Program-made: the position numbers and the translations under genes
In this document: positions 16,156 through 24,385 of the stretch, piece after piece
Layout of the letters: each line of letters opens with the position of its first letter
How positions within the stretch are numbered: position 1 is the first letter of the stretch
Notes under the pieces: model-generated
Told to the model about the DNA's origin: nothing
The model's database searches: none
What the model saw: only the letters and a program-made list of their open reading frames with translations
Source: Acidocella sp.
Lineage (GTDB): Bacteria; Pseudomonadota; Alphaproteobacteria; Acetobacterales; Acetobacteraceae
Direction of reading: 5' to 3'
DNA: 35,896 nucleotides
NCBI GenBank assembly: GCA_027451225.1
Contig: DAIDJU010000151.1
Span: forward strand, 1-35,896

Positions 16156-17364
16156 TTACCGTGGCGCTTGGCAATATTGCTGCACATAGGGCGCAAAAGC
16201 AGCCTGTAGCGCTGGCCTGCTCAGCTTGAAATTCTCCAGCCTGTATGGCGCATGCTTGCCATAGCCACCGCGGGGGCGAGCCTCGCATTGCCTGGACATG
16301 GCATCCAGCGCCTCGCTGCTCAGCGGCATGTCGAAATGCGCATAGATTCGTGCGATGGCCGCCAGCGGGGCCGCCACTAATTCCTCGTAGTGCAGGTGGA
16401 ATTTACGCTCGGGCGGCACATCGGCACGCTGGTCGAAGGCCAGCAGCAGATTCGCGCCCTGGGTCCAGCGGGCAGCCACCTGTGCGCCGATCTCACCAGC
16501 GTCGATATTATTCAGGAAAGGCCGGCGCAGCACCTCTGTGAGATGCGCCACGGAGCCAAGCACGGCAATCGGGTCACGGTGGACGATCACGAATCGGGCG
16601 TCAGGATAGATCTTCAGGATCGAATCCAGGGTGAAGGTGTGATCCGGGCATTTCAGCACCCAGCGTCCGGGCGTTCCCGCCTGCAAAAATTGCAGGAACT
16701 GCTTGTGGAAGCGGAAGGCGTCATCATGCCCATGCGCCTCCAGCCAATGGAAATAAGACGGCACACGGTGCGTCGAATCGAAGCGCAGGCTCTGGAACAC
16801 ATGCGAGGTGATCTCGCTGCATTCCTGCGGGCTGTCGGCGCTGATCGGGTGCATTTCCTTGAACCCCGGCGCCAGCCCGGCAAAAAGCTGCAACTGCCGA
16901 TTCACCGCGCGCACGCGCTTGTCCTTGGAAGGATCAAACCCCGCGGGGCGCGGCGCCGGGAACATGGTCTGCCAGTTGCGCGGCACCAGAATCTGCTCGT
17001 CCTCGGCCATCAGGCTGTGCAGGAAGGTGGTGCCAGAGCGTGGCAGCCCCAAAATAAACAGCGGCGCTTTGACCGGCGCCGCCCCCAGCGCCGGATTCGC
17101 ACGGTGAGCATCCTCGATCATCTGCGCGTTTTTAAGCAGGCGAATCATGTCCCAGCGGAGCGAGAGCTTGCCGAACAGGCAAAGATCCGATTCTTCCTTG
17201 ATCGAGTCCATCAGCTGCATCAGCCCCTCCCGCGAAGATGCGGAGGGATTGGCGCGCGCCGCGGCGATCAGCGCCTTGGGCTCGGTCGAAGGCAGGCAAG
17301 CACTGGGCACGACCTTGTCGGCAAAATGAATCGTCTGGGCCAGGAGCTGGGCAATGGAGGTCAT
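16156..17364 (-). CDS. Sulfotransferase family protein
   Basis: The 402-residue product has a PAPS-dependent sulfotransferase fold. The 5'-phosphosulfate-binding loop is FILGLPRSGTTFLHSLM at about residues 105-121. The 3'-phosphate-binding region is FVIVHRDPIAVLGSV. Family members (Sulfotransfer_3 type) transfer sulfate from PAPS to hydroxyl or amino groups of sugars, lipids or peptides; the acceptor here is unknown. No signal peptide is seen, so it should act in the cytoplasm. The ATG at 17364 lies directly after the gloA stop with AGG ten nt upstream; an upstream TTG at 17385 would overlap gloA. Position at the end of a lipid A operon makes a glycolipid acceptor possible, but this is inference. 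Confidence 0.85.
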   Translation of the reverse strand: MTSIAQLLAQTIHFADKVVPSACLPSTEPKALIAAARANPSASSREGLMQLMDSIKEESDLCLFGKLSLRWDMIRLLKNAQMIEDAHRANPALGAAPVKAPLFILGLPRSGTTFLHSLMAEDEQILVPRNWQTMFPAPRPAGFDPSKDKRVRAVNRQLQLFAGLAPGFKEMHPISADSPQECSEITSHVFQSLRFDSTHRVPSYFHWLEAHGHDDAFRFHKQFLQFLQAGTPGRWVLKCPDHTFTLDSILKIYPDARFVIVHRDPIAVLGSVAHLTEVLRRPFLNNIDAGEIGAQVAARWTQGANLLLAFDQRADVPPERKFHLHYEELVAAPLAAIARIYAHFDMPLSSEALDAMSRQCEARPRGGYGKHAPYRLENFKLSRPALQAAFAPYVQQYCQAPR

Positions 17365-17365
17365 T

Positions 17366-17764
17366 TTATACAGGCCTGCGTTCAATCAGCTCAATCTTGT
17401 AGCCATCTGGATCTTCAATGAAGGCGATAACGGTCGTACCGAATTTCATCGGGCCAGGCTCGCGGATGATGTTGGCGCCAGCCGCGCGCAGCTTCTCACA
17501 TGTGGCGTAGATGTCGGGCACACCAAGCGCCAGATGGCCAAAGGCCGTGCCCAGCTCATAATGATCGACGCCATAATTATAGGTAAGCTCCAGCACGGTG
17601 TGGCTGTCCTCGCCGCCATACCCAAGAAAGACCAGCGTGAACTTGCCATCCGGAAAATCAGCGCGGCGCAGCTCCTTCATCCCAAGCAGCTGCGTATAAA
17701 AACGAACGCTACGCTCCAGATTCCCCACGCGAAGCATAGTATGTAGATAGGAAAAATCGCTCAT
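17366..17764 (-). CDS. gloA: Lactoylglutathione lyase (glyoxalase I)
   Basis: The 132-residue enzyme converts the hemithioacetal of methylglyoxal and glutathione to S-lactoylglutathione. The metal ligands H8, E59, H77 and E125 are all present and sit exactly three residues after those of the E. coli enzyme (H5, E56, H74, E122), which supports a Ni-type single-domain GloA. It lies 28 nt after lpxI and 1 nt before the sulfotransferase start, so it is probably cotranscribed. It has no known direct role in lipid A synthesis. Confidence 0.95.
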   Translation of the reverse strand: MSDFSYLHTMLRVGNLERSVRFYTQLLGMKELRRADFPDGKFTLVFLGYGGEDSHTVLELTYNYGVDHYELGTAFGHLALGVPDIYATCEKLRAAGANIIREPGPMKFGTTVIAFIEDPDGYKIELIERRPV

Positions 17765-17792
17765 ATATCAGCCTCCTTGTCCTATCTCTCAT

Positions 17793-18611
17793 TTAAGGAT
17801 GAACGCCGAGAAGAAAAATCCCTTCCTGGTCCGCCATCTCGATGGTTAACACTTTATCCGCCAAAATCGTACCGCCCGCTTCAAAAGCGATACCACACAG
17901 CCCTGCTTGCAACGCATGCCGAATCGTTGCGGGGCCTATGGTTGGCAAGTCCGCCCGGCGTTCCTGCCCTGGTTTGGCGAGCTTCACCAACACCCCAGCC
18001 GGTCCCGGCCTTGTCACGGCTGGTATGCGCGAAAGCATGGCATCCGTGCCCTCCACGGTCTCCACCGCGAGCACGATGCCCTGCTGCACCACGCAGGCCT
18101 GGCCGATATCGGCCGCGCCAATCAGCTTCAGCACCTCCACGCCACGGGCGATATCGGCTCTGGCGGCTTCATCCGGCCCCGCTTTGGTCAGCAGCCCCGC
18201 GGGGGCCAGCACGTCAGTCATGATCTCATGCGCGCCAAGCACGCGGAAGCCTTCCTCGGAGAGCACGCGCATAATGGCCGCCAACAACCCGTCATCGCCC
18301 AGAAACGCCGACTTGCCCACGCGCGCCAGCAGCCGCGCCCCCTCGGCATCCGGGCGCAGAGAGAAGAATGACGGGCGCTTCACCGGCCCGATCATCACCA
18401 GATCGGCGCAGCCCCAATCGCGGAAGGCCCGGACCATGGCGCCGATCGCCCCCAGGCGGAAGAATTTATGCGCGAAGGGCCGCAGCACATCCGGCTCGGC
18501 ATAGCCTTCGATACCAGCGATGAACACAGAGCGCCCGGCCGCCTGCGCTGCCTCGGCCACCTGCCCCGGCAGAGGCCCACCGCCCGCGATGATCCCGAGC
18601 GGCGTGCTCAC
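17793..18611 (-). CDS. lpxI: UDP-2,3-diacylglucosamine pyrophosphatase LpxI
   Basis: The 272-residue protein (DUF1009 family) hydrolyses UDP-2,3-diacylglucosamine to lipid X and UMP. It replaces LpxH in alphaproteobacteria. The N-terminal IAGGGPLPGQVAEAA and the C-terminal GPATIRHALQAGLCGIAFEAGGTI segments are typical. It starts with GTG directly after the lpxA stop (TAAGTG), which implies coupling. The following pathway gene lpxB is not found next to it. Confidence 0.93.
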   Translation of the reverse strand: MSTPLGIIAGGGPLPGQVAEAAQAAGRSVFIAGIEGYAEPDVLRPFAHKFFRLGAIGAMVRAFRDWGCADLVMIGPVKRPSFFSLRPDAEGARLLARVGKSAFLGDDGLLAAIMRVLSEEGFRVLGAHEIMTDVLAPAGLLTKAGPDEAARADIARGVEVLKLIGAADIGQACVVQQGIVLAVETVEGTDAMLSRIPAVTRPGPAGVLVKLAKPGQERRADLPTIGPATIRHALQAGLCGIAFEAGGTILADKVLTIEMADQEGIFLLGVHP

Positions 18612-19427
18612 TTACGCCTCATCATCCCCCGCCCCGGCGACATTGGTGAGAATGCCGTGCTTCGAGGGGGCGGCGATGAAGGCGAGCATCTCCTGCACAT
18701 AAGGCTGGTCCGCGTAGGTCTCCCGGGCCGCGGCCACGCGCTCGGCGAATACGCCAGGGCCGGTGAACAGGAATTTATAAGCGGCGTTGATAGCTTGCAC
18801 CTGGGCCTTCTCCAGCCCCCGACGGCGCAGGCCGATCAGGTTCAGCCCTAACAGTTCGGCGCGCGTGCCAAACACGCGCGCATAGGGGATAACATCGCGG
18901 GTCACGCCGGTCAGCCCGCCGATCATCGCCCCCGCGCCGATTCGCACGAATTGCAGCGCCGCCGCATTGCCGCCAATCACCGCGCGGTCGCCAATCTCGA
19001 CATGCCCGCCCAGCGCCACGTTGTTGGAGATGATGACGCCATCGCCCAGCACGCAATCATGCGCCACATGCACGGTCGCCATCAGCAGGCAATCCGCTCC
19101 GATTTTGGTAACGCCGGTGCCGGTAACGGTGCCGCGATGGATGGAGGCATGCTCGCGAATCTGCGTGCGCGGGCCGATCACCGTCTCGGTGTCCTCGCCC
19201 TTATATTTGAGATCCTGCGGCTCCAGCCCCACGGTGCAGAAGGGGAATAGCTTAACCCCCGCCCCCAGCCGCGTGCGGCCGTCGATAGCGACATGCGAGA
19301 CCAGCGTGACGCCGTCCTCCAGCACCACCTGGGGGCCAACGGTGCAGAACGGACCGATCTTTATCCCCTGCCCCAGCTCCGCCCCGGGCGCGATGACGGC
19401 TGTGGGGTGGATTTCAGTCTGCGCCAT
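18612..19427 (-). CDS. lpxA: UDP-N-acetylglucosamine O-acyltransferase LpxA
   Basis: This 271-residue cytoplasmic enzyme catalyses the first step of lipid A synthesis, transfer of a 3-hydroxyacyl chain from acyl carrier protein to UDP-GlcNAc. Hexapeptide repeats of a left-handed beta helix fill residues 1-190 (IHPTAVIAPGAELGQGIKIG). The catalytic histidine lies in HVAHDC (His123, matching E. coli His125), and the C-terminal helical domain is present. It follows fabZ after a structured gap of about 120 nt. Confidence 0.97.
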   Translation of the reverse strand: MAQTEIHPTAVIAPGAELGQGIKIGPFCTVGPQVVLEDGVTLVSHVAIDGRTRLGAGVKLFPFCTVGLEPQDLKYKGEDTETVIGPRTQIREHASIHRGTVTGTGVTKIGADCLLMATVHVAHDCVLGDGVIISNNVALGGHVEIGDRAVIGGNAAALQFVRIGAGAMIGGLTGVTRDVIPYARVFGTRAELLGLNLIGLRRRGLEKAQVQAINAAYKFLFTGPGVFAERVAAARETYADQPYVQEMLAFIAAPSKHGILTNVAGAGDDEA

Positions 19428-19500
19428 GTCGTGAATCGCCTCCGCCGGCCTGGATTATTTTTCCGCCCCCGCTCTACGCGGCGGGGACGGCGCGGCCAAG

Positions 19501-19543
19501 TCAATCATTGTTACCGGATATTTCTCCGGAAACCTTTGATTGT
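19501..19543. promoter_or_regulatory. Nested inverted repeat in the fabZ-lpxA gap
   Basis: Outer arms CAATCA (19502-19507) and TGATTG (19537-19542) enclose inner arms CCGGA (19514-19518) and TCCGG (19525-19529). No T-run follows on minus, so it is not a standard terminator. It could be an attenuator, an RNA-processing site or an operator. Confidence 0.35.
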
Positions 19544-19548
19544 AAAAT

Positions 19549-20043
19549 TTAAACCGGCTTCACCTGGTCCATGATCATGGCCGTGATGGAAGCTTCCGCC
19601 ACCACCTGACCATCGACGCGGGCCACACCGCTGAAGCGCCACACCTGACCGCGGCGGCGCTCCTTGGTGAGGGTGAGGTGCAGCACGTCACCCGGGGTGA
19701 CGGGCTTGCGGAACTTCGCGTTCTCGATGGACATGAAATACACCACCGGGATCCCGGCCTCGGGCCCGAGGGTGGAGATCACCAGCACGGCGGCGGTCTG
19801 CGCCATGCTCTCCACGATCAGTACGCCCGGCATCACCGGGTGGCCGGGGAAATGGCCCTGGAAGAACGGCTCGTTCATCGAGACATTCTTCACGCCCGTG
19901 GCGGAATGGTCCTTACGCACATCGATCACCCGGTCCACCAGCAGGAAGGGGTAGCGGTGCGGGATCATCGTCAGGATCTGCTTGGTCTCGATCAGCGGCA
20001 CATCCACCGCCGGAAGCTGGTCCTGGGTCACGTCAGTCATCAT
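19549..20043 (-). CDS. fabZ: 3-Hydroxyacyl-[ACP] dehydratase FabZ
   Basis: The 164-residue hotdog-fold enzyme dehydrates 3-hydroxyacyl-ACP in fatty acid elongation, and so competes with LpxA/LpxD for 3-hydroxyacyl-ACP. The active-site residues His64 in [11 protein letters not shown] and Glu78 in VLIVESMAQ are both present. The start overlaps the lpxD stop (ATGATGA). Confidence 0.97.
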   Translation of the reverse strand: MMTDVTQDQLPAVDVPLIETKQILTMIPHRYPFLLVDRVIDVRKDHSATGVKNVSMNEPFFQGHFPGHPVMPGVLIVESMAQTAAVLVISTLGPEAGIPVVYFMSIENAKFRKPVTPGDVLHLTLTKERRRGQVWRFSGVARVDGQVVAEASITAMIMDQVKPV

Positions 20044-21092
20044 TCAGTTCCTGTCTTGGGTCCTTTGCGCGCGTTCTGCGCCAGTTTACGCAAGGTCAGC
20101 ACCTCGCGGAAAAATGCCTTGGCGTTCTGGGCCGGTGCGCCGAGCACCTCCTCGCCCGCCGGCACGTCCTGCATCACGCCCGATTGCGCGCCGATGCGCG
20201 CCCCTGCGCCAATGGTCAGATGCCCCGTCAGCCCCGCCTGCGCCGCAATCATCACGCCCGGGCCGATCTGCGTAGAGCCGGACACGCCAGCCTGCGCCAC
20301 GATTACGGAGTTCGCGCCGACATTCACGTTATGGCCAAGCTGCACGAGGTTATCGACATGGACGCCCGGGCCGATCACCGTATCCTGAGCGGAGCCACGG
20401 TCGATGGTGCTGTTGGCCCCGATCTCGGCCCCATCGCCGATGATCACGCGCCCCAGCTGCGGCACCGGGGTGAAGCCGGTCTTGGAGATGGCGAAGCCAA
20501 ATCCGTCCTGCCCAATTCGCGCACCCGGATACAGCACCACACGGTCGCCCAAAATGGCGTGCGAGACGGTGACCTGCGAATGGATGCGGCAATTCCTGCC
20601 GACCACAACGCCGGGCCCGACATAAGCCAGCGCACCGATGCTGCTCCCGGCGCCAATCTCCGCCCCAGCCGAAATCACCGCCCCAGGGCCGATCTCGGCG
20701 GTGGGGTCGATGATCGCTGACGGATCGACAATGGCGGAAGGATGCCGCCCGGGCACGGCCTCGGGGAACGGGAAGAACAGTGCCGAAACCTTGGCCCAGC
20801 CGACATAAGGCTCGGTCGTGGCGAGGGCGATGCAGCCCTCGGGCACTTTGTCGGCAAAATCGGGATGCAGGATCACCGCCCCCGCCTTGGTGGCGGCAAG
20901 CAGCCCGGCATAGCGGCGGTTGTCGAGGAAGCTGACATCCTCGGGCCCCGCGCTTTGCAGCGGGGCCACGCCGTGGATCAGCCGCTCCGGCTCGGCGGTT
21001 TGCACGCCGAGCAGTTCAGCGATCCGGCCAAGGCCGTGCGGCCCGGTACGCCGGAAGAAGCGTACGTCACCGGGTTTGGCGCTCTCCTGCAT
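20040..21092 (-). CDS. lpxD: UDP-3-O-(3-hydroxyacyl)glucosamine N-acyltransferase LpxD
   Basis: The 350-residue enzyme adds the N-linked 3-hydroxyacyl chain in the third step of lipid A synthesis. The N-terminal uridine-binding domain is followed by a left-handed beta helix of hexapeptide repeats, with the catalytic His in [14 protein letters not shown] and the loop [20 protein letters not shown]. The C-terminal helix follows. It lies 9 nt after the skp/ompH gene and overlaps fabZ by 4 nt. Confidence 0.97.
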   Translation of the reverse strand: MQESAKPGDVRFFRRTGPHGLGRIAELLGVQTAEPERLIHGVAPLQSAGPEDVSFLDNRRYAGLLAATKAGAVILHPDFADKVPEGCIALATTEPYVGWAKVSALFFPFPEAVPGRHPSAIVDPSAIIDPTAEIGPGAVISAGAEIGAGSSIGALAYVGPGVVVGRNCRIHSQVTVSHAILGDRVVLYPGARIGQDGFGFAISKTGFTPVPQLGRVIIGDGAEIGANSTIDRGSAQDTVIGPGVHVDNLVQLGHNVNVGANSVIVAQAGVSGSTQIGPGVMIAAQAGLTGHLTIGAGARIGAQSGVMQDVPAGEEVLGAPAQNAKAFFREVLTLRKLAQNARKGPKTGTE

Positions 21093-21101
21093 CAGCCCGC
21101 C

Positions 21102-21872
21102 TTACTGGCCGTAGCCCTGCCCGTCCGGCCCCTGGTCGGGCGGGTTGATGGCCATGCCAGGGGTCACGACGGAGGGCGGCACCTTCACGCTGGGCAGCAG
21201 CTTGTTCAGCTCGGCGGCGGCTTCGTCGGTGATGTCGAACGCGGCAACGTTCAGCGCCACCTGCTCGCGGTGCAGGATCAGGTTCATGCCATGGGCCTGC
21301 GCTTCCTGGCGGATGATGGCGATCAGCTCGGCTTCAACCTGCCCCAGGGCCTGCTGGCCGGAGTTCTGGATGGCTTGGTTCTTCTCCTGGAACTTGGTCT
21401 GGGTCGCGGCGATCTCGTCACGCAGCGCCTGCTCCTTGGCTTCCAACTGAGCGTCGGACACCTTGCCGCGCTGCGCCAGAATGGCCTGCTGCTCGGCCTC
21501 GATCTTGGTGCGGGCGGCCTGGGCTTCCTTGCCCAGCTCGGCCTGGCGCTTCTGGATCTCGGCCTGCACGCCCTGGGCGGCGGTAGATTTCTGCATCACA
21601 TCCGGCACGGAGAGCACGCCGATCACAGCCGTCGGCGGCGCAGGCTCGGGCGGCAGGGCCGGCAGGTTGGGCACCTGCGGCTGCTGGGGTTGCGGCTGCG
21701 CGACGGCCTGAGGCTGCGGCGCCGGAGCGGGCTTGGGCGCCGGGGCCGGGGCGCTCTGCTGTTGGGCGCTGGGCGGGATGAAGTAGCCGGAGGAGGACTG
21801 TGCATGCGCCGCCGGGGCGATACCGAAGGTCAGGACCGGAAGAACGAGCGAGTAGCGGGAAAAGCGTGACAC
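21102..21872 (-). CDS. skp: OmpH/Skp-family periplasmic chaperone with Pro/Gln-rich N-terminal extension
   Basis: The product is 256 residues from the GTG at 21872, which has GAGG seven nt upstream; a TTG at 21890 is the alternative. A signal peptide ends at AHAQ. Residues about 27-85 are unusually rich in Pro, Gln and Ala (PAPAPKPAPAPQP and similar). The OmpH domain follows (about 95-230), with the expected strand IGVLSVPDVMQKSTAAQG, two long charged helices and the returning segment LILHREQVALNVAAFDITDEA. Skp captures unfolded outer-membrane proteins and hands them to BamA. E. coli Skp is about 160 residues, so this one is enlarged by the N-terminal linker. Its place directly after bamA is canonical. 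Confidence 0.88.
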   Translation of the reverse strand: MSRFSRYSLVLPVLTFGIAPAAHAQSSSGYFIPPSAQQQSAPAPAPKPAPAPQPQAVAQPQPQQPQVPNLPALPPEPAPPTAVIGVLSVPDVMQKSTAAQGVQAEIQKRQAELGKEAQAARTKIEAEQQAILAQRGKVSDAQLEAKEQALRDEIAATQTKFQEKNQAIQNSGQQALGQVEAELIAIIRQEAQAHGMNLILHREQVALNVAAFDITDEAAAELNKLLPSVKVPPSVVTPGMAINPPDQGPDGQGYGQ

Positions 21873-21896
21873 GGAGAAACCTCGTAGCAAAAAGAA

Positions 21897-24269
21897 TTAG
21901 AACTGGGTTCCGAAGGAGACGCGGAATTGCTGGGTCTGGTCGCCCTGGTGCTTGATGAACGGGTCCGCCAGGGAGAGGTTGATCAGACCAAACGGGGTGT
22001 TCCAGGACACGCCAACACCCGCGGACACACGCGGTCCCGCATAGTCGATCAGCGGATAGCCCTGAACCTCGCGCGCGCCCCAGAGCGAGCCGGCATCAAC
22101 GAAGGCGAAACCGGAAACGCCGAGATCAGGCGAGACGGGCAGAGGGAAATGCACTTCCGCCGAGGCCGTCCACATATACCGGCCGCCAATCTGGCCGCCA
22201 TAGCTCGTCTGGGTGCTGCCGTTGTAAACTGGCTTGGCATAGGGGCCGACGCCGCCATCGGCAAAGCCGCGCAGATTATCGCCACCAAGGAAGAAATTAT
22301 CCTCGATCTTGGTCTTATAGCCCATGATTTCCTGCAGATACCCGCCCGTGCCGGAGAATTTGAGCACCCAGGCCTTGTTGCCAAAGATGTGCTCCAGCGG
22401 GATGTAGTAGGCGATATTGGGGCTAATACGGATATATTTAGCCGTACCGCCAGCACCGGCGAAGTCGGTCGTGAAGTTCAGCAGCAGGCCAGAGGTCGGG
22501 TGCTGGTCGTCATCCACATAGTCGAAGCTCAGCGTCTGGCTGAACTGGGACAGGGTGTTCTTGCCCGCCTCGTTCTGCAGATAGATATTGGCGCTGCTGG
22601 AGGTCGCAATATCATAAAGGTCACGTTGGCTGAACGCGTATGTGAAGTTCTGGCTCACATGATCGTTGAAGCGGTAACCCAGGCGGACATCCGCACCCAT
22701 GCTGCTTTCGGCATAGGAATAGGACTGGCCGGTGCCGGTATAGGAGTCCGTAACCGTACGGAACAGATCGACACCCGCGATCAGGTTACGGTCAAGGAAG
22801 TACGGGTCCGTCAAGCCGAGGTTAATCTGCGTGCCGCGCTGGGCAATCATCGCGTTGATCGAGGCGTTATCGCCCGAGCCGACGAAATTGTTCTGGCTAA
22901 GGCCGGTATTCAGCAGCGCGCCAAGGGTGGAAGAATAACCACCGCCCAGCGAGAACTGGCCTGTGGCTTGCTCGGTCACCTGGCTGTTCAGCACCACCTG
23001 CTGCTGCGTGGTGCCGGGGCTGGTGGTGAACTTCTCGTCCTTGAAGAAGCCGAGATCCTTCAGATGGCGGGTGGATTCGTCGATCTTGCTCTGGTTGTAG
23101 GCATCCCCCTCGGCCACGGTCAGCTCGCGGCGGATGACCTTGTCCTCGGTACGGGTGTTACCGGTGATGTCGATGCGCTGGATATACACATGCGGCCCGT
23201 TAACCACATTGAGGGTGATATCGATCTTCTTGGTCGTGGGATCGGTATGCACCTGCGGGTTCACCTGGGCAAAGGCGTAGCCAAGGTCGAGCGCACGCTT
23301 GTTCAGCGCGTCCACGCCCTCCTGCAACGCGTCGCCATCGAACCAGTCGCCCTTGGAGAGCGGCACCAACCCGCGCAGCTCCTTGTTGGTAAGCGTGCGG
23401 ATGTTGGAGGTCACGGTCACGGAGTTAACCCGGTAACGCGGCCCCTCGGAGAGGATGTAGGTGAGATAGAACGACTTGCGGTCCGGGCTCAGATTCGCAT
23501 TGGCGCTGAGGATCTGGAAATCCGCGTAGCCCTTATGCAGGTAGAATTTGTGCAGCAGGTACTCATCGTACTCGATACGCTCGGCACTGTACTGGTCGGA
23601 GCTCGAAAAGAAGCGCCACCAAGCGGATTCGCGCGTGGAGACGACATCGCGCAGCGCGGCCTGGCCGAAATGATCGTTGCCAATGAAGGTTATGCGGCTG
23701 ACCGTGGTCTCGCCGCCATCGGTGCAGTTGAACACCACGTTCACGCGGTTATCCGGCAGTTCGATGATCTTCGGCGTGACAGTGGCGCTGTAGCGCCCCT
23801 TCGCGGCATACAAGCCCAGAATCTTCTGCCGGTCCGCTTCCACCGCCTGGAGCGTGAACACCGAACGCGGCTTCAGGCTGATTGCAGCCAGGGCGTCCTT
23901 GTCCTCCACGCTCTTGTTACCGGCGAACAGCACCTGGTTGACTGTCGGGTTCTCAACCACGTTCACATTCAGGTCGCTGCCGTCGCGGGTGATATTTACC
24001 GACTTGAACAGCCCTGTGGCGTACAGCGTCTTCAACGATTCGTTGATCTGCTGCGGATCGAACGGGCCGCCCACCTGCACCACCATGTAGGCGGTAATGG
24101 TCGAGCTATCGATACGGTGATTGCCCGAGACGTTGATGGCCTGGATCACCCCACCCGCCGGCACCGTGGCGGGGGCTTGTTGCGCCCTCGCGACACAATT
24201 CAGGCTTGGCGCCAGCAAAGCCGGCAATAGGCAGACGGACGCCAGAAGGACGGAGCGCGGCTTAAGCAA
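21897..24269 (-). CDS. bamA: Outer-membrane protein assembly factor BamA
   Basis: The 790-residue Omp85 protein inserts beta-barrel proteins into the outer membrane. A signal peptide (to about 29) is followed by five POTRA domains (about 42-430) and a C-terminal 16-strand barrel ending in Phe (FRVSFGTQF). The conserved L6 loop motif appears as LRGF in FFLGGDNLRGFADGG near residue 665. It starts with TTG, supported by GGGAG seven nt upstream. It follows rseP after a gap that contains two strong palindromes. Confidence 0.97.
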   Translation of the reverse strand: MLKPRSVLLASVCLLPALLAPSLNCVARAQQAPATVPAGGVIQAINVSGNHRIDSSTITAYMVVQVGGPFDPQQINESLKTLYATGLFKSVNITRDGSDLNVNVVENPTVNQVLFAGNKSVEDKDALAAISLKPRSVFTLQAVEADRQKILGLYAAKGRYSATVTPKIIELPDNRVNVVFNCTDGGETTVSRITFIGNDHFGQAALRDVVSTRESAWWRFFSSSDQYSAERIEYDEYLLHKFYLHKGYADFQILSANANLSPDRKSFYLTYILSEGPRYRVNSVTVTSNIRTLTNKELRGLVPLSKGDWFDGDALQEGVDALNKRALDLGYAFAQVNPQVHTDPTTKKIDITLNVVNGPHVYIQRIDITGNTRTEDKVIRRELTVAEGDAYNQSKIDESTRHLKDLGFFKDEKFTTSPGTTQQQVVLNSQVTEQATGQFSLGGGYSSTLGALLNTGLSQNNFVGSGDNASINAMIAQRGTQINLGLTDPYFLDRNLIAGVDLFRTVTDSYTGTGQSYSYAESSMGADVRLGYRFNDHVSQNFTYAFSQRDLYDIATSSSANIYLQNEAGKNTLSQFSQTLSFDYVDDDQHPTSGLLLNFTTDFAGAGGTAKYIRISPNIAYYIPLEHIFGNKAWVLKFSGTGGYLQEIMGYKTKIEDNFFLGGDNLRGFADGGVGPYAKPVYNGSTQTSYGGQIGGRYMWTASAEVHFPLPVSPDLGVSGFAFVDAGSLWGAREVQGYPLIDYAGPRVSAGVGVSWNTPFGLINLSLADPFIKHQGDQTQQFRVSFGTQF

Positions 24270-24294
24270 TCGATATCTCCCAAACCAATCAAAG

Positions 24295-24346
24295 CCCGGC
24301 GCGCCGGGAAAATCTTCTGTCTCGGGCGTTTGGCACGCGAAACGCC
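24295..24346. promoter_or_regulatory. Two palindromes in the rseP-bamA gap
   Basis: A perfect 14-bp palindrome CCCGGCGCGCCGGG lies at 24295-24308, and GGCGTTT-N8-AAACGCC at 24325-24346. Neither is followed by a long T-run on minus, though CTTTG follows the first. They lie 27-80 nt before the bamA start, so they could form leader RNA hairpins or operator sites. Confidence 0.45.
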
Positions 24347-24385
24347 TCCCGGCAAGGTGGGACCAAGCCCGCCCTCACCCTTTCC

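Noticed and set aside
21927-24230. 767-codon plus-strand frame opposite bamA
   Set aside because: Antisense mirror of the bamA codon pattern with biased composition; bamA has full family features.
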